Part shown: in pieces, positions 25,666-34,572 of the stretch | How positions within the stretch are numbered: position 1 is the first letter of the stretch | Layout: the number at the start of each line of letters is the position of its first letter | From: Lachnospiraceae bacterium | GTDB lineage: Bacteria; Bacillota; Clostridia; Lachnospirales; Lachnospiraceae | Reading direction: 5' to 3' | Assembly (NCBI GenBank): GCA_029053015.1 | Contig: JAIDHX010000015.1 | Location: forward strand, 38,199-102,198 | DNA: 64,000 nucleotides | Made by a program: the position numbers and the translations under genes | Notes under the pieces: generated by a model | Told to the model about the DNA's origin: nothing | The model's database searches: none | What the model saw: the letters and a program-made list of their open reading frames with translations, nothing else

Positions 25666-27129
25666 ATGAAAAAGAGTTTTGTGAAAAAAATTGCCCTGCT
25701 GCTTGGCATAACGGCGGCGCTTGCGCTGTGTCCGGCAAAGGAAGCGGCGGCAAAAAGCGACAATACCATCAAAGCAGGCATATATATAGGTGATATTTCC
25801 GTTGCCGGTATGACGGCAGATGAGGCGAGGAACGCTGTAAACGAGTACATAGATTCTCTGCGGGAAGTGGAAATCACGCTGCTTGTGACCGAGGAAAACA
25901 GCGTGACGGTGACTGCGGGAGAGCTCGGCGTAAGCTGGGGCAATCCGGAGATTGTGGACGCGGCAGCCATGCTTGGCACACAGGGAAATATTGTGCAGCG
26001 GTACAAGGCGCTGAAAGATTTGGAAAAAGAAAATAAAGTTTACGAGATAGAGCTTGATTTTGATATCGTGGCGATTAACCGAATTCTGGCTGACGAATGC
26101 AAGCAGTATGATACGAATGCGGTGGATATGGGGCTTGTTTTGGAAAACGGTGTGTTCACTGTTGTGGAAGGGCAGACGGGCTACGCCCTTGACGTAGAAG
26201 ATTCTATTGATGTGATATATGGCTATCTGGCGGAGGAATGGAATCATGAAGCGTGTTCCATCCAGCTTTCCGTTGCAGTCACTGAGCCGCGGGGCTCCGA
26301 GGAAGAGCTTCTTATGGTGAAGGATCTTCTGGGTTCTTTTACCACATCCTACTCTACTTCGAATTCTAACCGGAGTGCAAATGTGGCGAATGGCTGCAGG
26401 CTGATAAACGGAACGCTGCTGTATCCGGGCGATGAATTCTCCACCTGTGATACGGTCACGCCGTTTACGGAGCGCAACGGTTATTATCTGGCGGGATCCT
26501 ATTTAAATGGCAAGGTGGTAGATTCTCTTGGCGGCGGTATCTGTCAGGTTTCAACCACGCTTTATAATGCAGTGCTTTTGTCGGAGCTTGAGGTGACGGA
26601 GCGTTACAACCATTCCATGATAGTTACTTATGTAAGACCTTCCGCGGATGCGGCGATTTCGGACACATCGGGAAAGGATTTCTGCTTTGTCAACAATACG
26701 GACTATCCTATTTACATAGAGGGTTATACAACGACGAATAAAGAAATTACCTTTAACATATATGGTGTGGAGACGAGAAGCGCGGGGCGTACCGTGGAGT
26801 ATGTCGGGGAAGTGCTTGAAACCATCAGGCCTGAGTCGGATACTATTTATCCGGATGCGTCACAGCCAATTGGCTATATCGGCAACGTAGAAGGCGCCCA
26901 TATCGGATACAAGGCAAGGCTTTGGAAGATTGTAAAGGAAGACGGTGTAGAGGTAAGCCGCGAGGTTATCAACACCAGCAGCTATAAGATGGTGCCGCGA
27001 AGCGCAGTGGTCGGCGTTTCTACAGCGGACCCCAACGCGTATAACGAGATAATGGCAGCAATCGGAACCGGAAGCATAGATCACGTAAGAAATGTTATTG
27101 CTATACTGACTGCGCCGCCGGCACAGTAG
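25666..27129 (+). CDS. VanW-family exported protein with peptidoglycan-binding domain
   Basis: The 487-residue protein has a signal peptide (KKIALLLGITAALALCPAKE), a 'putative peptidoglycan binding' (YoaR-type) region at about residues 35-215 (IYIGDISVAGMTADEARNAV), and a VanW domain at about 225-370 (GTLLYPGDEFS, LGGGICQVSTTLYNAVL, ERYNHSMIVTYV). VanW proteins occur in some vancomycin-resistance clusters, but most chromosomal copies like this one lie alone and have no known link to resistance. It acts outside the membrane, probably on or at the cell wall. Confidence 0.9.
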   Translation: MKKSFVKKIALLLGITAALALCPAKEAAAKSDNTIKAGIYIGDISVAGMTADEARNAVNEYIDSLREVEITLLVTEENSVTVTAGELGVSWGNPEIVDAAAMLGTQGNIVQRYKALKDLEKENKVYEIELDFDIVAINRILADECKQYDTNAVDMGLVLENGVFTVVEGQTGYALDVEDSIDVIYGYLAEEWNHEACSIQLSVAVTEPRGSEEELLMVKDLLGSFTTSYSTSNSNRSANVANGCRLINGTLLYPGDEFSTCDTVTPFTERNGYYLAGSYLNGKVVDSLGGGICQVSTTLYNAVLLSELEVTERYNHSMIVTYVRPSADAAISDTSGKDFCFVNNTDYPIYIEGYTTTNKEITFNIYGVETRSAGRTVEYVGEVLETIRPESDTIYPDASQPIGYIGNVEGAHIGYKARLWKIVKEDGVEVSREVINTSSYKMVPRSAVVGVSTADPNAYNEIMAAIGTGSIDHVRNVIAILTAPPAQ

Positions 27130-27152
27130 GATAGAGGAAAAAGGATAAGCAG

Positions 27153-28127
27153 ATGAAAATCGGGAAAATATCGGAGAGTGTGTTAAAGCGTTCCGTACTG
27201 AAAGAAATAGAAAATAAAAATGAGAGTGTAAAAAGTGGTGCAGGCGTAGGGGCAGACTGCGCCATTTTTACGTGTGGAGATACCTTTACAGCCGTGTGCA
27301 CGCAGATGACAGAGATAAAAACCTTTGAAGACGTCCGATGCATTATGCTGAGAGCGGCGGGCGGTGTTGCCTGCAGCGGTGCACAGCCGGTTATGGCGAC
27401 GGTTGCGCTGCTTTTGCCGCTGTACATAGAAGAGGAAGATTTGAAAAGGCATATGGCAGAAGCCAACGAGACTGCAAAGGAACTGCACATACAGATAGCG
27501 GGCGGACACACGGAGGTTTCAAAGTCGGCTATGCGGCCGTGCTTGACGGTAACTGTTGTGGGAAGGGCTGATTCCCCTATTTTGCCGGGCGGAGCGCGCC
27601 CGGGGCAGGATGTGGTGCTCAGCAAATGGATTGGCCTGGAGGGTACAGTACGGCTGGCGGCCAGACTTCGGGATGAATTAGAGGAGCGGTATCCGCTTTC
27701 TATGATAGAAAAGGCAGTAGATTTTAAGCAGTATCTTTCGATTATACCGGAGGCCGCCACCGCCGCAAAGTCCAATGTGAGTGCGATGCACGACGTCTCC
27801 GGCGGCGGTATATTCGCTGCGCTGTGGGAGCTTGCAGAAAGCGCTGGCGTTGGACTTTCAGTGGATTTGAAAAAAATTCCCATCAAACAGGAAACCATAG
27901 AGATATGTGAATTTTTCGGCCTTAATCCCTATGAGCTGTCGTCGGGCGGGTGTCTTTTGATGACGGCAGATAACGGCGAGAATCTGGTGCAGGCGTTGGA
28001 AGCGGCACAGATACCGGCTGTGGTCATCGGTAAAATAACGGATGATAACGACAGGGTTGTCATAAATGAAGACGAAAAGCGTTTTCTGGAGAGACCGAAG
28101 GCTGATGAAATCAACAAAAAAATGTAA
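27153..28127 (+). CDS. AIR-synthase/HypE-like ATP-binding protein
   Basis: The 324-residue protein has the PurM/HypE/ThiL fold: GAGVGADCAIF near the start, GGVACSGAQPVMATVALLLP and HDVSGGGIFAALWELAE in the C-terminal half. Members use ATP to activate carbonyl or carbamoyl groups; this subgroup is called only 'AIR synthase related' and has no fixed substrate. No purine or hydrogenase genes are near, so purM or hypE are unlikely. It is followed after 13 bp by an Lrp-type regulator and an aminotransferase. Confidence 0.82.
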   Translation: MKIGKISESVLKRSVLKEIENKNESVKSGAGVGADCAIFTCGDTFTAVCTQMTEIKTFEDVRCIMLRAAGGVACSGAQPVMATVALLLPLYIEEEDLKRHMAEANETAKELHIQIAGGHTEVSKSAMRPCLTVTVVGRADSPILPGGARPGQDVVLSKWIGLEGTVRLAARLRDELEERYPLSMIEKAVDFKQYLSIIPEAATAAKSNVSAMHDVSGGGIFAALWELAESAGVGLSVDLKKIPIKQETIEICEFFGLNPYELSSGGCLLMTADNGENLVQALEAAQIPAVVIGKITDDNDRVVINEDEKRFLERPKADEINKKM

Positions 28128-28140
28128 GGAGACAAAAGTG

Positions 28141-28623
28141 ATGAGAGAAGAATTATTACGCATTATAGAAAAAAACAGCCGCATGAATTTAAAAGAACTG
28201 GCGGTTATTTTGGGTGTGGAGGAAATTGACGTTGTCAACGAACTTGCCGCACTGGAGAGCGAGGGCATCATATGCGGCTATCACACCATGATAAACTGGG
28301 AAATGACCAGCATTGAAAAGGTAAACGCTTTGATAGAGGTACGGATTACACCGCAGAGAGGGCAGGGTTTCGACAATATTGCGGAGCGTATCTACAAATA
28401 TTCGGAGGTACATTCCGTGTATTTGATTTCGGGCGGCTATGACCTTCTGGTATCCCTTGAAGGAAAGACCTTAAAGCAGGTGTCCAATTTTGTTTCTGAA
28501 AAGCTTTCCACTTTGGACGGCGTGCTCAGCACGGCGACTCATTTTGTGTTGAAGAAATACAAGGAGCATGGAACGATACTGACGAAAAAATATGAAGACG
28601 AAAGAGAGTTGATTACACCATGA
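28141..28623 (+). CDS. Lrp/AsnC-family transcriptional regulator
   Basis: The 160-residue protein has an N-terminal winged helix (LLRIIEKNSRMNLKELAVIL, EIDVVNELAALESEGII) and a C-terminal RAM ligand domain (residues of about 65-150). AAGGAGA lies before ATG 28141; GTG 28138 is possible. Its stop overlaps the aminotransferase start (ATGA), so it probably controls amino-acid metabolism through its partner, with an amino acid as ligand. Confidence 0.9.
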   Translation: MREELLRIIEKNSRMNLKELAVILGVEEIDVVNELAALESEGIICGYHTMINWEMTSIEKVNALIEVRITPQRGQGFDNIAERIYKYSEVHSVYLISGGYDLLVSLEGKTLKQVSNFVSEKLSTLDGVLSTATHFVLKKYKEHGTILTKKYEDERELITP

Positions 28624-29801
28624 GAAATCCGCTTGCTGAACAGGTAGTTGAAATTAAGCCCTCCGGCATCCGCAAGTTTTTTGACATTGTGAGCGAAATG
28701 AAGGATGCGATTTCCCTGGGCGTCGGCGAGCCTGACTTTGATACGCCCTGGCATATACGGGACGAGGGCATTTATTCTTTGGAGAAAGGACACACAAAGT
28801 ACACCTCTAACGCAGGACTGCGCACCTTGCGGGAAGAGGTGGGAAATTATCTTTACCGCACGCAGGGCGTCCGCTATCATGCAGACAAGGAGGTGCTGAT
28901 AACGGTAGGCGGCTCCGAGGCAATCGATATCGGGATACGCGCCCTGATAAATCCCGGTGTGGGAGAAGAGGTGCTGATTCCCCAGCCCAGCTACGTGTCC
29001 TATGAGCCATGTGCTGTTCTTGCAGGCGCCAAGCCTGTGATTATTAACTTAAAGGCAGAAAATGAATTCCGGCTGACGGCAGAAGAACTTTTGGAAGCCG
29101 TGACGGAAAAAACCAAGTTGTTAATCTTGCCGTTTCCCAACAATCCGACGGGCGCCATTATGGAGCGGAAGGATTTGGAGGCGATTGCAAAGATTGCGAT
29201 TGAAAAAGATATTATTGTGATGTCCGATGAAATTTACGGGGAACTGACCTACAAAGGAAAGCATGTTTCTATAGCAGGTCTGCCGGGCATGAAGGAGAGA
29301 ACCATATTAATTAACGGTTTTTCCAAGGCGTATGCCATGACGGGCTGGAGAATGGGTTATGCCTGCGGTTCGGCAAATATTATTGAACAGATGACGAAGA
29401 TACACCAGTTTGCCATTATGTGCGCACCGACCACGGGGCAGTATGCCGGTATTGAGGCGCTTCGCAACGGGGACGAGGATATTATTGAGATGCGCACCGC
29501 CTACAACCAGAGAAGGCGGTATCTGCTGCATGCATTCAAGGAGATGGGGCTGGAATGTTTCGAGCCGTTTGGCGCTTTTTACGTGTTCCCATGTATCAAG
29601 GAATTCGGCATGACAAGCGAGGAGTTTGCGAGCCGTTTTCTGGAGGAGGAAAGGGTTGCGGCTGTTCCGGGAACTGCTTTCGGCGAAAGCGGGGAAGGTT
29701 TCCTTCGTATTTCCTACGCGTATTCGCTGGAGAAATTAAAGGTTGCGATGGAGCGGCTGGAGCGGTTTATCACGAAGCTTCGGGCAGAACAGAAAAAGTA
29801 G
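28620..29801 (+). CDS. PLP-dependent class I/II aminotransferase (AspC/PatA type)
   Basis: The 393-residue enzyme shows VGEPDFDTPWHI near residue 33, the PLP-phosphate region YTSNAGLRTLREE, the Asn of FPNNPTGAIM, DEIYGELTY, and the Schiff-base lysine in NGFSKAYAMTGWRMGY. It is a fold-type I aspartate/aromatic aminotransferase-like enzyme. Substrate cannot be fixed from sequence. It is translationally coupled to the Lrp-type regulator. Confidence 0.94.
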   Translation: MRNPLAEQVVEIKPSGIRKFFDIVSEMKDAISLGVGEPDFDTPWHIRDEGIYSLEKGHTKYTSNAGLRTLREEVGNYLYRTQGVRYHADKEVLITVGGSEAIDIGIRALINPGVGEEVLIPQPSYVSYEPCAVLAGAKPVIINLKAENEFRLTAEELLEAVTEKTKLLILPFPNNPTGAIMERKDLEAIAKIAIEKDIIVMSDEIYGELTYKGKHVSIAGLPGMKERTILINGFSKAYAMTGWRMGYACGSANIIEQMTKIHQFAIMCAPTTGQYAGIEALRNGDEDIIEMRTAYNQRRRYLLHAFKEMGLECFEPFGAFYVFPCIKEFGMTSEEFASRFLEEERVAAVPGTAFGESGEGFLRISYAYSLEKLKVAMERLERFITKLRAEQKK

Positions 29802-29810
29802 GCAGGCGTT

Positions 29811-30305
29811 ATGCATATCATACTTCATCAGCCGGAGATTCCGGCAAACACGGGCAACATTGGGAGAACCTGCGTGGCGACGGGCACGTCCCTGCATTTA
29901 ATTGAACCGCTGGGCTTCAGGCTGGACGAAAAATCCATAAAGCGCGCAGGCATGGATTACTGGGATCAGCTTGATGTGACGCGCTACATGAATTATCAGG
30001 AATTTCTTGCGCTTCACCCGAATGCAAAAATCTGGATGGCGACGACAAAGGCAAAGCGTTCTTATACGGAAGTATCCTATCAGGAGGACGATTTCATCAT
30101 GTTTGGCAAGGAGAGCGCCGGTATACCGGAGGAGCTTCTTACCGAGCATGAGGATTCCTGTATCCGAATTCCGATGCTTACTTCCATCCGTTCGCTGAAT
30201 CTGTCTAATTCCGTTGCCATCGTGCTGTACGAAGCCCTCAGGCAGAACCATTTTGCAGGGATGCAGACAGAGGGGCAGCTTCACCGCCTGCACTGGAAAG
30301 AATAG
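29811..30305 (+). CDS. trmL: tRNA (cytidine(34)-2'-O)-methyltransferase
   Basis: The 164-residue SPOUT methyltransferase starts MHIILHQPEIPANTGNIGRT and shows LIEPLGFRLDEK, FGKESAGIPEELL and IPMLTSIRSLNLSNSVAIVLYE, the three knot motifs of TrmL (YibK/CspR). It methylates the wobble nucleotide of certain leucine tRNAs. Length is normal. It follows the aminotransferase by 9 bp and may be read from the same transcript. Confidence 0.94.
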   Translation: MHIILHQPEIPANTGNIGRTCVATGTSLHLIEPLGFRLDEKSIKRAGMDYWDQLDVTRYMNYQEFLALHPNAKIWMATTKAKRSYTEVSYQEDDFIMFGKESAGIPEELLTEHEDSCIRIPMLTSIRSLNLSNSVAIVLYEALRQNHFAGMQTEGQLHRLHWKE

Positions 30306-30385
30306 GAATTATCATAACTAAAAGCTAATACAAAACTAAATAAATCTTAAGAATCCTTTCCCGGGAATCTGATATAATAGACGAA

Positions 30386-30437
30386 GAGGATGTTTCAAAA
30401 CTGTGTATATAGGAATCTGCAGTTTTGGGACATCCTC
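30386..30437. repeat. 52-bp inverted repeat upstream of the amidase gene
   Basis: GAGGATGTTTCAAAACTG (30386-30403) and CAGTTTTGGGACATCCTC (30420-30437) pair at 16 of 18 positions around a 16-nt loop. A TATAAT (30373-30378) lies just upstream, so the hairpin would sit at the 5' end of the amidase mRNA. The arms resemble GTGTCCCAAAA-type ends of insertion sequences, so a tiny mobile-element remnant is possible. Confidence 0.6.
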
Positions 30438-30441
30438 TAAA

Positions 30442-31563
30442 ATGGCAAAAGATATCAAAAGGAAGAATGTACTTATGGGAGAGGTTCGGGAAGAGAAGGG
30501 GCTTCAGCTTGAATTAACCAGAATGAGAAATCCGTATTTGGACGAGGAATTCGGAAATGCATCGCGCAGGCGGAAAGGAACTGCTTCGGGAAGCGGACTG
30601 CGGACAGAAGGGAAATTTGTAGAGGGAAAGGCGTATCCGAAAACTGCTCCAAGGAGCAGGGAAAGACTCATGGAGGCGGAAGTCTACCCGCGGATTGCCG
30701 GACAGGGCAGCAGGAAGCGCGTAGAGGCAGATATGTATCCAAAGAGTTCCGGACAGAACAGCAAAAGACGCGTAGAAGCAAATACATATGCGCAATCCGC
30801 CAGAATACGGGTGGAGACAAATGTGCGTGTACAGCGCACGGAAATGTCGAGAGAGAGGCAAAAGCGCCTGCGGCAGCTGCAGCGCAGAAGAAGGCTGTCT
30901 ATTGCCTTGATTGCGTCCTTTGCGGCAGTGTGTTTGTTCTGGTGGCTGACGAGCCTGTTTTTAAAGAAAGGGCCTTCACAGCCTGTCAATGCGGCCGGAA
31001 CCGTATCCGCAGGTGACTATCTGCCACAGAAGGAAGAGCAGGTATCTTCCCCACCCGTGAAGCCGGACTGGACAGAGAATTATCTGACGCTGAATGAGTA
31101 TTCCAGACCCGGGGAAGCATTGGAAAAAGTTGATAATATTTTTGTACACTATACAGCGAATGAGGGCACGAGCGCAGCGCAGAACAGAAGTTATTTTGAG
31201 CAGTTGAAGGATACGCACGAGCGCCATGCCAGCGCACATTTTATCATCGGATATGAAGGAGAAATATTACAGGTGATTCCTTTAGATGAAATTGCCTGTG
31301 CCGTGCAGACGAGAAATTATGATTCTATTTCGATAGAGTGCTGTTATCTGGCAAAGGATGGTTCTTTTACGAAGGAAACCTATGAATCCTTGATAAACCT
31401 GCTTGCCTGGCTGTTGGAAACCTATGATCTGGAGCCGCAGGATATCTTGAGGCATTATGACTGCGGTGGCAAGAAATGTCCGCTGTATTATACAGAGCAT
31501 GAGGACGAGTGGGAGAAGCTGAAGGAAGACGTGGGGGAAAAGCTTGCGGGAAATGGAGAATAA
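30442..31563 (+). CDS. Membrane-anchored N-acetylmuramoyl-L-alanine amidase (amidase_2)
   Basis: The protein of about 373 residues has a basic, Arg/Lys-rich cytoplasmic head of about 140 residues with repeated segments (RKRVEADMYPKS, KRRVEANTYAQS), one membrane span (LSIALIASFAAVCLFWWL) and an outer zinc amidase domain: FVHYTANEG, SAHFIIGYEGEILQVIP, ISIECCY, and LRHYDCGGKKCP, giving His, His and Cys as metal ligands. It cuts the muramoyl-alanine bond in peptidoglycan. The start is uncertain: ATG 30442 lacks a ribosome binding site; ATG 30475 has AAGGAAG upstream. Confidence 0.85.
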   Translation: MAKDIKRKNVLMGEVREEKGLQLELTRMRNPYLDEEFGNASRRRKGTASGSGLRTEGKFVEGKAYPKTAPRSRERLMEAEVYPRIAGQGSRKRVEADMYPKSSGQNSKRRVEANTYAQSARIRVETNVRVQRTEMSRERQKRLRQLQRRRRLSIALIASFAAVCLFWWLTSLFLKKGPSQPVNAAGTVSAGDYLPQKEEQVSSPPVKPDWTENYLTLNEYSRPGEALEKVDNIFVHYTANEGTSAAQNRSYFEQLKDTHERHASAHFIIGYEGEILQVIPLDEIACAVQTRNYDSISIECCYLAKDGSFTKETYESLINLLAWLLETYDLEPQDILRHYDCGGKKCPLYYTEHEDEWEKLKEDVGEKLAGNGE

Positions 31564-31569
31564 AAGGGA

Positions 31570-31597
31570 GGAGGTGCAGTGTGCGCCTCCTTTTTTT
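31570..31597. terminator. Bidirectional terminator between convergent genes
   Basis: GGAGGTGC (31570-31577) pairs with GCGCCTCC (31583-31590) and is followed by seven T on the plus strand and CTTTTATT on the minus strand. It ends the amidase gene and the convergent LytTR regulator. Confidence 0.85.
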
Positions 31598-32327
31598 AAA
31601 CGCTTCCGGTGTTTCCCCAGTACTTGGTAAATGCAGCTTTCACGTCTTTTATACGGTTTCGACTGACTATCAATTTGGCGTCATTTGCCATTGTCACATC
31701 ATAGGCAGCGCAGATTTTGATGTACTTGACGTTCACGACAGCTCCTTTGTGAAGAAAAACAAAATTGTTGCCGCCGGTTTCCGTATAAAGTTCTTTAATT
31801 GTTTTGCGCACGTTGATTATGCTGCCGTTTTTTAAATAAACATCGCATCTGCGATTGTTTGTTTCAAAATACATAATCTCGGAAATTTCGATATTCATGA
31901 TCCCATTGGGGGATTTTAACATGATGAATTTTTCGGCGCGGTTTTCGATGACCTGTAATGCAGATTCCAATGCAGGTTTCAACTCTCTTGCCGCATATTC
32001 CTTGCGGATATATCGAAAGGGCTGAAAACTGAACGCATCAAACACATATTGTTCGTGCATAGTGTAGAACATAAGAATAATATTGGGATACTGCTTCTTT
32101 AATCTCTCCGCAATTTCAAAACCATTTATGTTTGGAATATCTATGTCGAGAATCACAATATCGACAGCTTCCTTTTGAACGGTCATTGTATCTGAAAGCA
32201 TCTGTGCATTGTTAAACGTATCTAACTGAATTTCTATGGATCTGCTGTCGAAAAAATCTTTTACAATTCCACGCATGATTTCAATCCACACGGGTTCATC
32301 ATCGACCACAGCTATTCTGTATATCAT
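31596..32327 (-). CDS. LytTR-family response regulator (LytR/AgrA type)
   Basis: The 243-residue protein has a receiver domain (VVDDEP, phospho-acceptor Asp61 in ILDIDIPN) and a LytTR DNA-binding domain (from about residue 140; ISEIMYFETNNRRCDVYL, FVFLHKGAVVNVKYI). ATG 32327 is chosen because GGAGG lies 7 bases upstream. No GHKL-type sensor kinase is nearby, so it is an orphan. Two direct repeats at 32568-32599, in front of the divergent lipoprotein gene, are likely binding sites. Confidence 0.93.
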   Translation of the reverse strand: MIYRIAVVDDEPVWIEIMRGIVKDFFDSRSIEIQLDTFNNAQMLSDTMTVQKEAVDIVILDIDIPNINGFEIAERLKKQYPNIILMFYTMHEQYVFDAFSFQPFRYIRKEYAARELKPALESALQVIENRAEKFIMLKSPNGIMNIEISEIMYFETNNRRCDVYLKNGSIINVRKTIKELYTETGGNNFVFLHKGAVVNVKYIKICAAYDVTMANDAKLIVSRNRIKDVKAAFTKYWGNTGSV

Positions 32328-32674
32328 AACATTCCTCCGCCTACCATTAAGTTTCATTATTGAGATATACCATATATAGCAACCTGACTTCTTTGATTTA
32401 AGTCAAAATTATTTCGCATAATGGCCCATACACTAGAAGTTATTATAAACAATACATTGGCTTTCGTCAAACGGCATCTCTTTCCATGATGTGTCTGTAA
32501 TTCATGAAAAAGCTGAAAAAAACTTGAATAGAAACAGTTTCTGGAACTACTTTCCAGTCTTTCGACAAGTTACGCAAATTCGCCTACCAATTACGCAAAA
32601 TCTTCCTGTAAAAAATTTTTTTGTGATATATATATTTATAGTTAGCGGTAAATATTTTGAACAGGAGAAAAACC
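32328..32674 (+). promoter_or_regulatory. Divergent intergenic region with two LytTR-type direct repeats
   Basis: This 347-bp gene-free, AT-rich stretch separates the LytTR regulator from a lipoprotein gene. A(G/A)TTACGCAAA occurs at 32568-32578 and 32589-32599, exactly 21 bp apart, two helical turns, as expected for a LytTR dimer. AT-rich promoter-like sequence follows (32620-32640). I see no RNA gene here. Confidence 0.6.
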
Positions 32675-33712
32675 ATGAATAGCAAAAAGAAAACGCGTAT
32701 CCTTGCTGCGATTTTAATGGCATGCCTTGTCCTTGCGGGGTGTGGGTCTGCTGAGCCTGAAACAAAGGATGGCGGCGATACGTCAAAAATTGAGTCCCAA
32801 GGCTCTGATGAAAAAACAAATTCTTCGGAATCCTCCACGGATTCCGCAAAGCAAGATGCATTGCCCGAATCAGGTACGAGCGAGGCAAATTACGAACCGG
32901 TCACGATTGACTGTTCCGAAATATTAAACAGCGGTGATACGCGCTATTTTGAACTTATATATCAATACGGCGATGCTTGTACCATAAGGCTGAGATATCT
33001 TTACGAGAACGAAATCTATAATGGCGGATCAATTAAGATTGAGCCCGGTACAGAGACCGATTTGGAGGCAATCATAAATAATGTGAGCGTGCTTGAGGGC
33101 GGTAGTCCTTCCCTTTTCACCGAGGTTATAGATGGCTGGACTATGAACTATGAAGCGTCTGAAGAAGAAAGTGCATATATGAATTCGTACAGTATCGAGG
33201 ATATGCGTGTGCTTTCATGGGGGATGTCGCTTATGGCCGCGGGATATTCTCAGGAAGAAGCAGAGGCGATTGTCGGCGAGTCAGGCGGGCTTGAACCGCC
33301 GTTTATCAGCGACGAACCCTCAGACTTCACGCAGAGCGGAGTTACCCTTGAAGATGTGTCGTATATGCTTTTCGGCGCAGACGGAACGACGATTTTTTTC
33401 AGTGCGGACTATGCCGGTGAATTCACGATAGAGGAGAAGTTTTTGTTTGATTCAAACGGCGATTTCGAAAGTCTTGAAATCATGCTCACCACAGGCAGTG
33501 TTTCGGACACTGACGAGATATTTGCGACGTTGAAATCCCTGTATGGAGACGGTTTTGAGCCGGATGATTATACACTGTCCGAGCAGTCGGAGGGGAAATA
33601 TATAATGCGTGACAGTGTTCCTACACGTTCCTTTTTCCTTGGAAGCGATCTTGCGGGCGTGGACGGAGTTACATACAGCGTGGTCTACTCGGTTCTGAGT
33701 GATGCACTTTAA
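32675..33712 (+). CDS. Lipoprotein of unknown function, likely LytTR-controlled
   Basis: The 345-residue protein has a lipoprotein signal with the lipobox VLAGC (Cys near residue 23), a Ser/Glu/Lys-rich linker of about 55 residues and a mature acidic domain (SEILNSGDTRYFELIYQYGD, then AAGYSQEEAEAIVGESGG and FLFDSNGDFESLEIML). I do not recognise the family. CAGGAG precedes ATG 32675. It is surface-anchored; control by the divergent regulator is inferred from the repeats upstream. Confidence 0.75.
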   Translation: MNSKKKTRILAAILMACLVLAGCGSAEPETKDGGDTSKIESQGSDEKTNSSESSTDSAKQDALPESGTSEANYEPVTIDCSEILNSGDTRYFELIYQYGDACTIRLRYLYENEIYNGGSIKIEPGTETDLEAIINNVSVLEGGSPSLFTEVIDGWTMNYEASEEESAYMNSYSIEDMRVLSWGMSLMAAGYSQEEAEAIVGESGGLEPPFISDEPSDFTQSGVTLEDVSYMLFGADGTTIFFSADYAGEFTIEEKFLFDSNGDFESLEIMLTTGSVSDTDEIFATLKSLYGDGFEPDDYTLSEQSEGKYIMRDSVPTRSFFLGSDLAGVDGVTYSVVYSVLSDAL

Positions 33713-33779
33713 TAGGATGTGGTATCTATAAAACTACACATAATTTTATAAAATTCATTCAAAAGGAGGAAATGAAGAG

Positions 33780-34337
33780 ATGGAAAAAAGAGAGAAGAGC
33801 AGAATGTTAAAGTGGATGAGGCGCGTGGCCGCGGCAGGACTGGCGGGCTGTCTTTTTGCAGTAATGTGTCCGCCTATGAATGTGTCTGCAAGTGAGACTA
33901 TTACAAGAGAAAACTTTGATTATGTACGCTATGCGGACGACTATCAGGATTTGAAGGAAGCGTTCGGCTATGATGCGGAGGCGCTCTACAACCACTATCT
34001 GACATGCGGCATATCGGAGCAGCGTACAGCTTACAGTGTTGTCGCATCTGACGAGTTTGATTATGTGCGCTATGCTGATGATTATAAGGATTTGAAGGAA
34101 GCCTTCGGGTATGATGCAAAGGCGCTCTACAACCATTATCTGAACAACGGCAGAGCAGAAGGCAGAATTGCATATCGAACCGATGGAAGTGCAATCGGAA
34201 ATCAGGCAGGGACAGATAATGCGAGTACGGCAGCTAAAACAGAACAGACCAATAAGAAAGTTTTGACGCCGCAGGAACAAAAGCTGGTTGACGAAGGCTG
34301 GGAATGGAATAGTAACTGGGGAATGTGGGTCAGATAA
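33780..34337 (+). CDS. Small exported protein with two 'DYVRYADDY' repeats
   Basis: The 185-residue protein has a signal peptide (about residues 1-38, ending NVSAS) and two tandem repeats of about 50 residues with the core FDYVRYADDY, DLKEAFGYDA and ALYNHYL (about residues 45-85 and 97-137). A polar linker and a short C-terminal segment (EGWEWNSNWGMWVR) follow. Such repeats recur in Lachnospiraceae cell-surface proteins; their function is not known. No anchor is seen, so it is probably secreted. GGAGG lies before the ATG. Confidence 0.82.
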   Translation: MEKREKSRMLKWMRRVAAAGLAGCLFAVMCPPMNVSASETITRENFDYVRYADDYQDLKEAFGYDAEALYNHYLTCGISEQRTAYSVVASDEFDYVRYADDYKDLKEAFGYDAKALYNHYLNNGRAEGRIAYRTDGSAIGNQAGTDNASTAAKTEQTNKKVLTPQEQKLVDEGWEWNSNWGMWVR

Positions 34338-34380
34338 TTAAAATATAAGTATTTGATATAAATAGAAATCATAAGTATAA

Positions 34381-34435
34381 TGTAAGTGCAGGAAGGGAGA
34401 GAGATAAACTCCGTAACTGCACTTACATTTTTTTT
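34381..34435 (+). terminator. Rho-independent terminator after the repeat protein
   Basis: A perfect 11-bp stem (TGTAAGTGCAG at 34381-34391 with 34417-34427) carries a 25-nt loop and is followed by eight T. Confidence 0.85.
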
Positions 34436-34524
34436 GGAGGTATTTGTTATAAAAAAGAATTGGAAGGGGTGACCATTGCAATTCGCGCTGCCCGTTCCCT
34501 ATAGACCAAATAGCAAGGTTTTAT

Positions 34525-34553
34525 TTGACGGATACAGATTCCGTTGATATGAT
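34525..34553 (+). promoter_or_regulatory. Promoter of the YitT gene
   Basis: TTGACG (34525-34530) and TATGAT (34548-34553) are 17 bp apart. The start codon at 34573 is so close that the leader would be only about 13 nt, with the GGAGG site at its very beginning. Confidence 0.6.
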
Positions 34554-34572
34554 GATACCGGAGGTAGTTTTT

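Noticed and set aside
25666..27129. Vancomycin-resistance cluster
   Set aside because: VanW alone is common in Clostridia; there are no vanHAX-type genes or VanRS pair next to it.
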